Part shown: one piece after another, positions 1-7,734 of the stretch
Layout of the letters: every line of letters begins with the position of its first letter
Position numbering within the stretch: position 1 is the stretch's first letter
NCBI GenBank assembly: GCA_023402505.1
Contig: JAEYGD010000161.1
Location: 1 to 16,466, forward strand
Length of the DNA stretch: 16,466 bases
Origin: Actinomycetes bacterium
Lineage (GTDB): Bacteria; Actinomycetota; Actinomycetes; Mycobacteriales; Micromonosporaceae
Direction of reading: 5' to 3'
Notes under the pieces: model-generated
The model's input: only the letters and a program-made list of their open reading frames with translations
Told to the model about the DNA's origin: nothing
Database searches by the model: none
Program-made: the position numbers and the translations under genes

Positions 1-353
1 GCGCGGGGCCGGGCAACCCGGTGTCGCCCGTCGAGGCGCCGCCCACCTCGGCGGCGCCGCGCCCCAGCACCGCCGCCCCGGCCACCAGCCGGCCCGCCCA
101 GGTCAACCTGCGGGACCTGGCCACCGAGTTCGCCGCCGTGCTCGCCCTCGCCGTCGCCGCCGGTGACATCGACCGCAAGACCGCGGAACAACTCGGCCGG
201 GACCTGGCCGACCTGAACCGCCGGCCGCAGGACCGGGCCAAGCGGGTCGAGAAGCTACGCGACCGCCTCGCCGACGCCGTCGAGGACGGCAAGCTGCACC
301 GCTCCGTGGCGACGCGCCTCGACGCCCTCCTCGACGACGCCGACGCCGGCTGA
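1..353 (+). CDS. C-terminal part of an unidentified protein with a Pro/Ala/Ser-rich linker and helical tail (5' end outside window)
   Basis: The reading frame is open from the left edge (frame beginning at base 3) to a TGA at 351-353, so this is the end of a longer gene and the GTG at 21 need not be the real start. The first ~30 visible residues are a low-complexity Pro/Ala/Ser/Thr linker. The last ~80 are charged and predicted helical, with repeated Leu/Ala heptad-like spacing (for example DLATEFAAVLALAVAAGDID and KRVEKLRDRLADAVEDGKLH). From memory, similar linker-plus-helical tails occur at the C-terminus of actinobacterial Ser/Thr protein kinases, but no kinase motif is visible here, so that is only a guess. 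It converges on the MOSC gene, with 14 nt between the two stops. Certain as coding; function unknown. Confidence 0.6.
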   Translation, partial: AGPGNPVSPVEAPPTSAAPRPSTAAPATSRPAQVNLRDLATEFAAVLALAVAAGDIDRKTAEQLGRDLADLNRRPQDRAKRVEKLRDRLADAVEDGKLHRSVATRLDALLDDADAG

Positions 354-367
354 CCGCGCCGACGCGG

Positions 368-1207
368 CTACCGGGGCGCCCCGGACACCTCGACCGGCGC
401 GCCGACCTCGACCCGGCCGGGCCGCACCACCTGCGCGTACGCGCCCACACAGGGCTGCGGATCGAGCTGCGGCAGCGGTGCGATCCGGTTCAGCCGGGCC
501 GGCCCGCGCAACGCCTCCGGCCGGGGCGGCAGAGCACCGTGCGCCAGCGTCGGCACCGCGCACCGCGGCGTCGGCGCCACGACCCGCAGCACCAACGCGG
601 ACCCCACGTGGAGATCCCGGCCCACCCAACCGTTCTCGACGAACGCGTCGGCTCCCACGTCGAGCACCAGGTTGGGCCGGTAACGCGGCACGTCGGCGAC
701 ACCGTCGGCCCCCTCGTCGGCGAGCCGGGCGAGGGTCGCCGAGGTGACCAGGTGGATCGGTGCGAAATCGAAGAACGTCCCGGGCGCCGCACTCCCGAGC
801 GGGCTCTGCACCACCGGAACGGTCGCCGCGACCCCGGCCGCCAGCACCGCCTCCGGGCGCGCCCGGTGCACGTGCGCGCCCGGCGGCGGTACGTCGATCA
901 TGGTCACCGGGGCATCGAGCAGGCCGGAGAGCCGCTCGTCGAGGCCCGGACCACCGACCGGCAACTCCTCGCCGTCGGGGAAGACCACCCGCACCGGGCC
1001 GGGGGCGCCGCCGGCCGCCCGGACCGTGAGCATGGCCCGCCACCGGCGCGGATCCTTGGCACTCACCACGCTCCCGGTCCGCCGGTCCAGCAGCGCCCGA
1101 ACCCGGTCACCCGCGACCCCGTGCGGGCCGACCTGCGCCGACGCAAGCCGCTCACCCAGCATCGACTTGACCGGGTAGCGCCAGACTCCGGTCACCACAC
1201 CGGTCAC
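368..1207 (-). CDS. MOSC-domain protein (molybdenum-cofactor sulfurase C-terminal type)
   Basis: About 279 residues. The N-terminal part has the MOSC beta-barrel signature (GVWRYPVKSM, then GVAGDRVRALLD). The C-terminal MOSC core shows HLVTSATLARL, RYRPNLVLDV, the conserved cysteine in PTPRCAVPT (Cys216), and a final CVGAYAQVVRPGRVEVG strand. Known family members bind sulfur on that cysteine and act in Moco-linked sulfur transfer or N-hydroxylated substrate reduction (YcbX/mARC type); the substrate here cannot be told. The frame opens upstream at a TTG at 1261, but I choose GTG 1207. Homologous sequence begins just after it, and a -10-like TACGGA lies 7 nt upstream, as for other genes in the window. 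An 8-codon ORF ends on this GTG (GTGA overlap). It lies downstream of the nitrilase on the same strand, 108 nt away, probably with its own promoter. Confidence 0.88.
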   Translation of the reverse strand: MTGVVTGVWRYPVKSMLGERLASAQVGPHGVAGDRVRALLDRRTGSVVSAKDPRRWRAMLTVRAAGGAPGPVRVVFPDGEELPVGGPGLDERLSGLLDAPVTMIDVPPPGAHVHRARPEAVLAAGVAATVPVVQSPLGSAAPGTFFDFAPIHLVTSATLARLADEGADGVADVPRYRPNLVLDVGADAFVENGWVGRDLHVGSALVLRVVAPTPRCAVPTLAHGALPPRPEALRGPARLNRIAPLPQLDPQPCVGAYAQVVRPGRVEVGAPVEVSGAPR

Positions 1208-1230
1208 GCCGGCGTCCGTACATCGGTCAT
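1204..1230 (-). other. Possible 8-codon leader ORF overlapping the MOSC start
   Basis: An ATG at 1230 opens an 8-codon frame (MTDVRTPA) whose TGA overlaps the GTG start of the MOSC gene in a GTGA junction. A TACGGT hexamer at 1237-1242 (minus strand) ends 6 nt before the ATG. The arrangement would suit a leaderless leader peptide that hands ribosomes to the MOSC gene. It is short enough to be chance. Confidence 0.25.
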
Positions 1231-1247
1231 CGGACGACCGTAGTCCG
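1231..1247 (-). promoter_or_regulatory. Candidate promoter -10 and small dyad upstream of the MOSC gene
   Basis: Read on the minus strand, CGGAC-TACGGTC-GTCCG is a 5-bp inverted repeat whose centre contains TACGGT, a plausible -10 hexamer. A second hexamer, TACGGA (1215-1220), lies 7 nt before GTG 1207. No convincing -35 is seen. The dyad could be an operator, but the arms are short. Confidence 0.3.
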
Positions 1248-1315
1248 TCACGCCCCGGCAAACGGGGCAGGTTCGGTCCAGCGGCGACCGACGAGCGTGT
1301 GCCCCGGCGACCCGC

Positions 1316-2008
1316 TCAGCTCAGGATCGCCCGGGCGACGTCACCGGTCCCGGCGCCGGCCCGTACGAGCACCGTCCCGTCCGGCGACCAGATCGCCGAG
1401 CGGCCGGCCGCGTCGGCGTACCCCTCGCCGGTCGAGCCGGCGAAACTGGCGACGGCCACGTACACCCGGTGCGTCGTGGCGATCCGTACCGACCGCTCGT
1501 CGGGAACGGCCGCGTCGCGGGCGTGCTCCAGGACCGACGCGGCGTACACGTCGACTCCGGCGCCGACCGTGCACCGGGCATGCTCCGTGACGCCGGTGTC
1601 CTTGCAGATCGCCAGGCCGATCCGCCAACCGTCCACGTCGAGCACCGTCGGCGCGTCGCCCGGCGAGAACCGCTGCGGCTCGCCGCCACCCAGCCACATC
1701 TTGCGGTACGCGACCCGCGCCCCGGTTCCGTCGACGGCGAGCGTCGCGATGTGGTCGCCGGCCACCGGGGCGCCGGCCAGGGCCAGCGTGCCCGTCGACG
1801 CGCACGCCTCGACCAGCGGCGCCAACGCCGCGCCGTCCGGGTCGACGGCCGGCGCGTCCAGGTGGTAGCCGGTCAGCGACAGCTCCGGGAAGACCACCAC
1901 CCGGGCGTCCGCCGAGCGGACCGCGGCGGCGTGCCGGGCCGCGTTGCCGGCCACGTCGTACGGCTCGCAGGCCGGCTGGGCCGCGGCGATGCGCAGGGGT
2001 GTACGCAT
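1316..2008 (-). CDS. Carbon-nitrogen hydrolase (nitrilase superfamily amidohydrolase)
   Basis: A protein of 230 residues. The three catalytic residues of the nitrilase superfamily are visible: Glu42 in VVVFPELSLTGY, Lys103 in AYRKMWLGGGE and Cys135 in GLAICKDTGV. The family hydrolyses amides, nitriles or carbamoyl groups through a thioester on the cysteine; the substrate is not predictable. At 230 residues it is somewhat shorter than the common 260-280. The usual N-terminal strand (LRIAAAQPAC) is present, and the end (VLVRAGAGTGDVARAILS) matches the closing strand of the fold. Start chosen at ATG 2008 because a GAAAGGAG ribosome site lies 6 nt upstream; the frame stays open 30 nt further. A TATGCT (2034-2039, minus) could be its -10. 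It is divergent from the DedA gene across 99 nt. Confidence 0.9.
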   Translation of the reverse strand: MRTPLRIAAAQPACEPYDVAGNAARHAAAVRSADARVVVFPELSLTGYHLDAPAVDPDGAALAPLVEACASTGTLALAGAPVAGDHIATLAVDGTGARVAYRKMWLGGGEPQRFSPGDAPTVLDVDGWRIGLAICKDTGVTEHARCTVGAGVDVYAASVLEHARDAAVPDERSVRIATTHRVYVAVASFAGSTGEGYADAAGRSAIWSPDGTVLVRAGAGTGDVARAILS

Positions 2009-2073
2009 GTGACTCCTTTCCGGAACGCACCGGAGCATAGTCGGGGATCACCCGGAGGGCGCCTCCCGCATGG

Positions 2074-2100
2074 TCGACTCCCAGGATCACTTCGTAGCGT
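2074..2100 (+). promoter_or_regulatory. Candidate leaderless promoter of the DedA gene
   Basis: TCGACT (2074-2079) and TAGCGT (2095-2100) resemble -35 and -10 hexamers with a short 15-nt spacer. The -10 ends exactly 7 nt before ATG 2108, so transcription would start at or next to the A of the start codon. There is no Shine-Dalgarno sequence, which fits a leaderless mRNA. Confidence 0.45.
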
Positions 2101-2107
2101 GTAGCCC

Positions 2108-2908
2108 ATGCTTGGACCCGCGCACGCCCTGCTCGCCGCCGGCACCGCCACCGACCAGGCCGAACCACCCCAGGACGGCCTGGCCGGGCACGTCATCGGC
2201 CTGGTGGAACGGCTCGGCGGGCCCGGTGCCGGTCTGGCCGTCGCCTTGGAGAACCTGTTCCCGCCGATTCCCAGCGAGGTGATCCTGCCGCTCGCCGGGT
2301 TCGTCGCCGGGCAGGGGCGGATGAGCGTGGTCAGCGCGATCTTCTGGACCACACTCGGGTCGCTGGTCGGTGCGCTGGCGCTGTACTACATCGGGGCGGC
2401 ACTAGGCCGGGAGCGCATGCGGGCCATCGCCGCCCGGCTGCCGCTGATCAAGCTGAGCGACGTGGACCGGACCGAGGAGTGGTTCCTGCGGCACGGCGTC
2501 AAGGCGGTGTTCTTCGGGCGCATGATCCCGATTTTCCGGAGCATGATCTCCATCCCCGCCGGGGTGGAACGGATGCCGATCCTGACCTTCGTCGTCTACA
2601 CCACGCTGGGCAGCCTGATCTGGAACACCACGTTCATCCTGGCCGGGTACCTGCTGGGCGACAACTGGCACCTCGTCGAGGGATACGCCGGCGTCCTCCA
2701 GAAAATCGTCATCGTCGCCTGCCTGGTCGGTCTCGTCTGGTTCATCGTCACCCGCCTGCGCCGGCCGCGGACGGCCGGGGGAGTCCTCCCGAACGGCCCG
2801 GAGGACGAGTTCCCGTCGTCGACCCCGTACTCCGACGGGGTGCCGGACCCGCAGGGCCGGGGGACGCTCTACCGGAGTAGCTGGTCGCGAGGGTCGGACC
2901 TCGACTGA
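2108..2908 (+). CDS. DedA-family (VTT/SNARE-associated domain) inner-membrane protein
   Basis: An integral membrane protein of 266 residues. Hydrophobic segments lie at about 40-67, 73-98, 133-152, 158-183 and 197-216. Family hallmarks are visible: Glu48 and Glu57 in ALENLFPPIPSE (re-entrant loop), and Arg138 and Arg144 in FFGRMIPIFRSMISIPAG. Characterised DedA proteins recycle undecaprenyl phosphate or move phospholipids across the membrane, using the proton gradient and these acidic and arginine residues; the exact lipid here is unknown. The first ~25 residues are a variable, Ala-rich lead and the last ~45 a Pro/Gly/Ser-rich cytoplasmic tail (PEDEFPSSTPYSDGV). No Shine-Dalgarno is seen; a -10 hexamer 7 nt upstream suggests leaderless translation. 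It is divergent from the nitrilase gene. Confidence 0.92.
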   Translation: MLGPAHALLAAGTATDQAEPPQDGLAGHVIGLVERLGGPGAGLAVALENLFPPIPSEVILPLAGFVAGQGRMSVVSAIFWTTLGSLVGALALYYIGAALGRERMRAIAARLPLIKLSDVDRTEEWFLRHGVKAVFFGRMIPIFRSMISIPAGVERMPILTFVVYTTLGSLIWNTTFILAGYLLGDNWHLVEGYAGVLQKIVIVACLVGLVWFIVTRLRRPRTAGGVLPNGPEDEFPSSTPYSDGVPDPQGRGTLYRSSWSRGSDLD

Positions 2909-2948
2909 CCGCCGGCCAGCGGCGTCCCCACCAACACCCGCGCTCCGA

Positions 2949-3023
2949 GATCGACTCGACATCCCGCACGTCGCGGTATCCCGCACACCCGCACACCCCG
3001 ACATCCCGCAACCCGAGTCGATC
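2949..3023. repeat. Intergenic inverted repeat with internal CCCGCA-type short repeats
   Basis: GATCGACTCG (2949-2958) and CGAGTCGATC (3014-3023) are perfect 10-bp inverted arms. Between them GACATCCCGCA occurs twice (2958-2968 and 3000-3010), with further partial copies (ATCCCGCAC, ACCCGCACACC). The block fills most of the 172-bp gap between the DedA and phosphatase genes. It may terminate DedA transcription or be a copy of a dispersed genomic repeat. Confidence 0.5.
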
Positions 3024-3080
3024 AAACCCGGATGACGGCGGGCCGTCGTCGCGACGGGCTGACCCGGGCAGGATGAGCGG

Positions 3081-3500
3081 ATGATCGAACGGGAGACGTG
3101 GACGGGGCAGCCGGGCGTGGTCGTGCTGCCGAGTGGGGCGGCGGTACGCGGACGACGGATCGGGGACGAGGTCCCGCCCGCCGACTTCGCTCTGCTGCTC
3201 GCGCCCGGGCCCGTACCGGCCTGGCCACACCGGCGGATCCGCTGGCCGGACTTCTGGGTGCCGGTCGATCGCGCCGACGCCGTGGCCGCCCTGCGGGAGG
3301 CACTGGATCGCGCACACGACGGCGAGCGGGTCGAGGTGGCCTGCAAGGGCGGCACCGGCCGCACCGGCACGGCACTGGCCGCGCTGGCGATCCTCGACGG
3401 TCTGCCGTCGGACCAGGCGGTCACCTGGGTACGCACCCACTACCGTCCCCGCGCTGTCGAGACCCCGTGGCAGCGCCGCTGGCTCCGCCGTCTCCGCTGA
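3081..3500 (+). CDS. Small protein-tyrosine/dual-specificity-type phosphatase
   Basis: A protein of 139 residues. The cysteine phosphatase P-loop CX5R is present as ACKGGTGRTG, with Cys88 as nucleophile and Arg94 binding phosphate. It is followed by the usual helix (TALAALAILDG). The residue before the cysteine is Ala rather than the His of the classical HCX5R signature. Asp57 in RWPDFWVP is the likely general acid. The C-terminus (AVTWVRTHYRPRAVETPWQRRWLRRLR) resembles the last helices of dual-specificity phosphatases. Targets are unknown; it could act on phosphoprotein or on small phosphorylated molecules. No signal peptide, so cytoplasmic. A GCAGGA sits ~8 nt before ATG 3081, which also overlaps a preceding 3-codon frame as ATGA. 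It converges on the uvrA-like gene. Confidence 0.82.
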   Translation: MIERETWTGQPGVVVLPSGAAVRGRRIGDEVPPADFALLLAPGPVPAWPHRRIRWPDFWVPVDRADAVAALREALDRAHDGERVEVACKGGTGRTGTALAALAILDGLPSDQAVTWVRTHYRPRAVETPWQRRWLRRLR

Positions 3501-3531
3501 GCGCGCCGCCGGCCACTGAAGAGCTGATGGC

Positions 3532-3567
3532 GGGCCGGCCGCCGGCCTCGACGACGGCGGCCGGCCC
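3532..3567. terminator. Bidirectional terminator hairpin between the phosphatase and uvrA-like genes
   Basis: GGGCCGGCCGCC (3532-3543) and GGCGGCCGGCCC (3556-3567) form a perfect 12-bp GC stem with a 12-nt loop. It lies between two convergent stops (3500 and 3573). No U-tract, as is common in high-GC actinobacteria. Confidence 0.7.
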
Positions 3568-3572
3568 CACGG

Positions 3573-5846
<2,274 letters not shown>

Positions 5847-5913
5847 GCGGACCCTTCACGTGGATCGTGGGCAGGGCGAAACCCCGCCAGGTGTGCGTCG
5901 ATGGCCTGGCCGC

Positions 5914-5997
5914 CTTCAATCGTCTCATTGAAGCTCCTGTAGAGACTTGGACCGCGCTTCACCCGGTTTCGCTGCCGGAGAAGGCCGGCGAAGTCTC
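5914..5997. promoter_or_regulatory. Candidate operator region between the uvrA-like and tandem-MerR genes
   Basis: CTTCAAT-CGTCTC-ATTGAAG (5914-5933) is a perfect 7-bp dyad with a 6-bp spacer, the size of a MerR-family operator. GAGACTT (5942-5948) and its inverse AAGTCTC (5991-5997) are a second symmetric pair, and GAGAC also occurs inverted inside the dyad (5922-5926). The region is less GC-rich than its surroundings. Binding by the adjacent regulator is inference. Confidence 0.5.
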
Positions 5998-6015
5998 AAA
6001 CAAACGTGGAAGCGA

Positions 6016-6021
6016 TAGGGT
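6016..6021 (+). promoter_or_regulatory. -10 element of a probable leaderless promoter for the MerR gene
   Basis: TAGGGT ends 7 nt before GTG 6029, placing the transcription start at the start codon. No clear -35 hexamer is visible, which would suit an activator- or repressor-dependent promoter. The AGGG inside the hexamer could also serve as a weak ribosome site, so leaderless translation is not proven. Confidence 0.4.
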
Positions 6022-6028
6022 CGGCGTC

Positions 6029-6751
6029 GTGGCAGCGGCGCGCCGGTACCGGGCAGTGGACGTCGCCGGAACCGCCGGCATCTCCACCCAGCAGGTCCGC
6101 AACTACGTCGACGCCGGGGTCCTCCCGCCGGTCGAGCGCACCCCGTCCGGATACCGGATCTTCACCGAAGCGCACATCCGGGCACTGGCGGTGGCACGCC
6201 GGATGGCCGAAGGGCACGGCTGGACGCGTACCCGGGAGGTCATGGCCGCCGTCCACCGGGGCGACCTGCCGGCGGCGCTGGCGGCGCTCGACGGCGGCCA
6301 CGCCGAGCTGGACCGGGAACGCGCCGAGATCCGGCGGGTGCTCGGCGCGTTCCAGACCGTGGTCGCCGCCCCGGCGGTGGCCGCGCCGCGCGGTGGCGTG
6401 CGGATCGGGGCGGTCGCGCGGCTGGTCGGCGTCCGCTCCTCCCAGTTGCGGCTGTGGGAGGAGCGCGGGCTGCTCCGCCCGGTGCGTGACCGCGCCACCG
6501 GCTACCGGGTGTACGACGCGGCCGAACTGCGCGCCGCGCAGGTGGTCGCGTTGCTGCGCCGCGGGGCGTACCCCTTCGACATCGTCACGGCGGTGCTGGA
6601 CGAGCTGCGCACCACCGGCAGCGCCGCCCGGGTCCGCGCCGAGCTGGCCCGGCGCGAGCAGGACCTGCACCGGCGCAGCCTGCGCCGGCTGCGGGGGAGC
6701 GCGGCGCTGCACGCCTACCTGAGCGAACGCGGTGAGGCCGGCCCGGTCTGA
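6029..6751 (+). CDS. MerR-family regulator with two MerR-type HTH domains
   Basis: A protein of 240 residues from GTG 6029. The frame is open back to 5867, but the extra 54 residues run through the intergenic dyad and look non-coding. The first MerR winged helix covers about 7-75 (DVAGTAGISTQQVRNYVDAG, then PSGYRIFTEAHI). The second covers about 124-190 (IGAVARLVGVRSSQLRLWEE, then ATGYRVYDAAEL). A charged helical linker lies between (AELDRERAEIRRVLGAFQ). Ordinary MerR proteins have one HTH and dimerise through a C-terminal coiled coil; here two HTHs sit in one chain and there is no separate ligand-binding domain. Divergent orientation suggests it controls the uvrA-like gene and itself. It ends 13 nt from the convergent methyltransferase stop. 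Confidence 0.88.
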   Translation: MAAARRYRAVDVAGTAGISTQQVRNYVDAGVLPPVERTPSGYRIFTEAHIRALAVARRMAEGHGWTRTREVMAAVHRGDLPAALAALDGGHAELDRERAEIRRVLGAFQTVVAAPAVAAPRGGVRIGAVARLVGVRSSQLRLWEERGLLRPVRDRATGYRVYDAAELRAAQVVALLRRGAYPFDIVTAVLDELRTTGSAARVRAELARREQDLHRRSLRRLRGSAALHAYLSERGEAGPV

Positions 6752-6764
6752 TCCGGCGGCGGTG

Positions 6765-7502
6765 TCAGCGCAGGACGAGCAGGTCCAGGTGGTCGACCAC
6801 CGGCCCGGGGGTGTGTGCGGCGGCGTCCCGCAGCCGGGCCAGGCCCGTCTCGTACGCGGCGTCGCTGATCAGCTGCAGCGGCGTGTGGGCCCGCCGGTCC
6901 AGGTGCCGCGCGAAGTCGGCCAGCGACGCGGCGGTGGTCTGCGCCACGGCCTCGACGCTGCTGACCGGGAAGCCGGCGGCGGCGAACGCTGCCCGTACGC
7001 GGGCCAGGTCCGGGTAGGTCTCCAGCACCCGCACGGCCTCGGGGAACCAGTGGAACAGGGCGATGCGCTGGTGCCGGCCCGGGAACGGGGAGCGGATCAG
7101 CACCGGTGCTCCGGGCCGCAGCACCCGGCGCAGTTCGCGGGCCGCCGCGTCGAGGTCGGGCACGTGGTGCAGCATCGTCGACAGCCAGGCGCCGTCCACA
7201 CTGGAGTCCCGCAGCGGCAGGGCGCCGGCCTCCCCGCCCAGCAGTGGCCGGTGGGCGGCGCGGGCCCGCATCGCCGGGGCCGGCTCGACGCCCACCACCC
7301 GGATGCCGAACCAGCCGGTGAAGGCCCGCGCCCAGGCGCCGGTGCCGCAGCCGAGGTCGAGCAGCGTCGTGGCGGCCCGGGGCCGCAGGTGCTGCTGGAC
7401 GGCGTGCCGCCAGCGGTCGAGGCTGGCCGGGGGCAGCTCCCGGGTGGCGGCGAAGGCGGCCGCGTCGGCGTCGTCGTAGGAGACCAGGGCCACGTCCACC
7501 AC
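6765..7502 (-). CDS. Class I SAM-dependent methyltransferase (UbiE/Methyltransf_11 type)
   Basis: A protein of 245 residues. Motif I is clear (TLLDLGCGTGAWAR, about 46-59). It is followed by the acidic ribose-binding strand (VVGVEPAPAM), motif II/III (GALPLRDSSVDGAWLSTMLHHV) and LRRVLRPGAPVLIRSPF. This is a complete Rossmann methyltransferase domain without added domains; the substrate (small molecule most likely) cannot be inferred. Start taken at GTG 7502, preceded by GACGAGG. GTGs at 7499 and 7493 are alternatives. A candidate promoter (TTGCCC 7569-7574, TAGAAC 7545-7550, 18-nt spacer) and a hairpin at 7513-7530 lie upstream, so it is probably its own transcription unit downstream of the glyA terminator. 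Confidence 0.88.
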   Translation of the reverse strand: MVDVALVSYDDADAAAFAATRELPPASLDRWRHAVQQHLRPRAATTLLDLGCGTGAWARAFTGWFGIRVVGVEPAPAMRARAAHRPLLGGEAGALPLRDSSVDGAWLSTMLHHVPDLDAAARELRRVLRPGAPVLIRSPFPGRHQRIALFHWFPEAVRVLETYPDLARVRAAFAAAGFPVSSVEAVAQTTAASLADFARHLDRRAHTPLQLISDAAYETGLARLRDAAAHTPGPVVDHLDLLVLR

Positions 7503-7512
7503 CTCGTCCCGT

Positions 7513-7530
7513 CGCCGGAGGTCTCCGGCG
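7513..7530 (-). promoter_or_regulatory. Inverted repeat in the methyltransferase 5' leader
   Basis: CGCCGGAG-AC-CTCCGGCG is a perfect 8-bp inverted repeat 10 nt before the start codon. On the mRNA its ACCUC can alternatively pair with the GAGGU of the ribosome-binding region, so it could hide or expose that site. A protein operator is the other possibility. Confidence 0.35.
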
Positions 7531-7544
7531 ATTTCGTTGCTGAG

Positions 7545-7574
7545 GTTCTAGTCGGAGGGTGAACGGGCGGGCAA
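7545..7574 (-). promoter_or_regulatory. Candidate promoter of the methyltransferase gene
   Basis: On the minus strand, TTGCCC (7569-7574) and TAGAAC (7545-7550) are separated by 18 nt. The predicted start near 7538 would leave a leader of about 36 nt containing the 7513-7530 hairpin. Confidence 0.4.
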
Positions 7575-7621
7575 CACCTTGTGACATACCCCGCACCGGT
7601 GCGCCGCCGCCCTGGTGGTCG

Positions 7622-7673
7622 GCCACTCTTTCACCGAAAGAGTGGCTGTCCGACGTGAGACAGCCACTCTTTC
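7622..7673. terminator. Three-arm hairpin region downstream of glyA (terminator or switch)
   Basis: GCCACTCTTTC (7622-7632), GAAAGAGTGGCTGTC (7636-7650) and GACAGCCACTCTTTC (7659-7673) are alternating complementary arms. Arms 1 and 2 form an 11-bp stem with a 3-nt loop. Arms 2 and 3 form a perfect 15-bp stem with an 8-nt loop. Only one can form at a time. It lies 62 nt past the glyA stop, so termination of glyA is the simplest role. The CTCTTTC ends supply U-rich stem tails. Confidence 0.65.
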
Positions 7674-7692
7674 CGTGAAAATGCGCCCGCTC

Positions 7693-7734
7693 GGGGTGGG
7701 GGGCGCGGGGGCGCGGGGTGGGGGGGCGGGTGGG
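7693..7734. other. G-tract block just after the glyA stop (G-quadruplex-prone; C-rich in the glyA mRNA)
   Basis: The plus strand carries seven runs of three or more G (7693-7696, 7698-7703, 7707-7711, 7715-7718, 7720-7726, 7728-7730, 7732-7734) within 42 bases. The glyA transcript is correspondingly C-rich and almost G-free here, the composition expected of a Rho loading site. Confidence 0.5.

Noticed and set aside
5867..6028. Upstream extension of the MerR gene from GTG 5867
   Set aside because: It would translate the intergenic dyad and promoter. The MerR homology starts at about 6047, and GTG 6029 is better placed.
7622..7673. CRISPR-like repeat reading of the three arms
   Set aside because: The arms alternate in orientation and the spacers are 3 and 8 nt, so these are hairpins rather than direct repeats with spacers.
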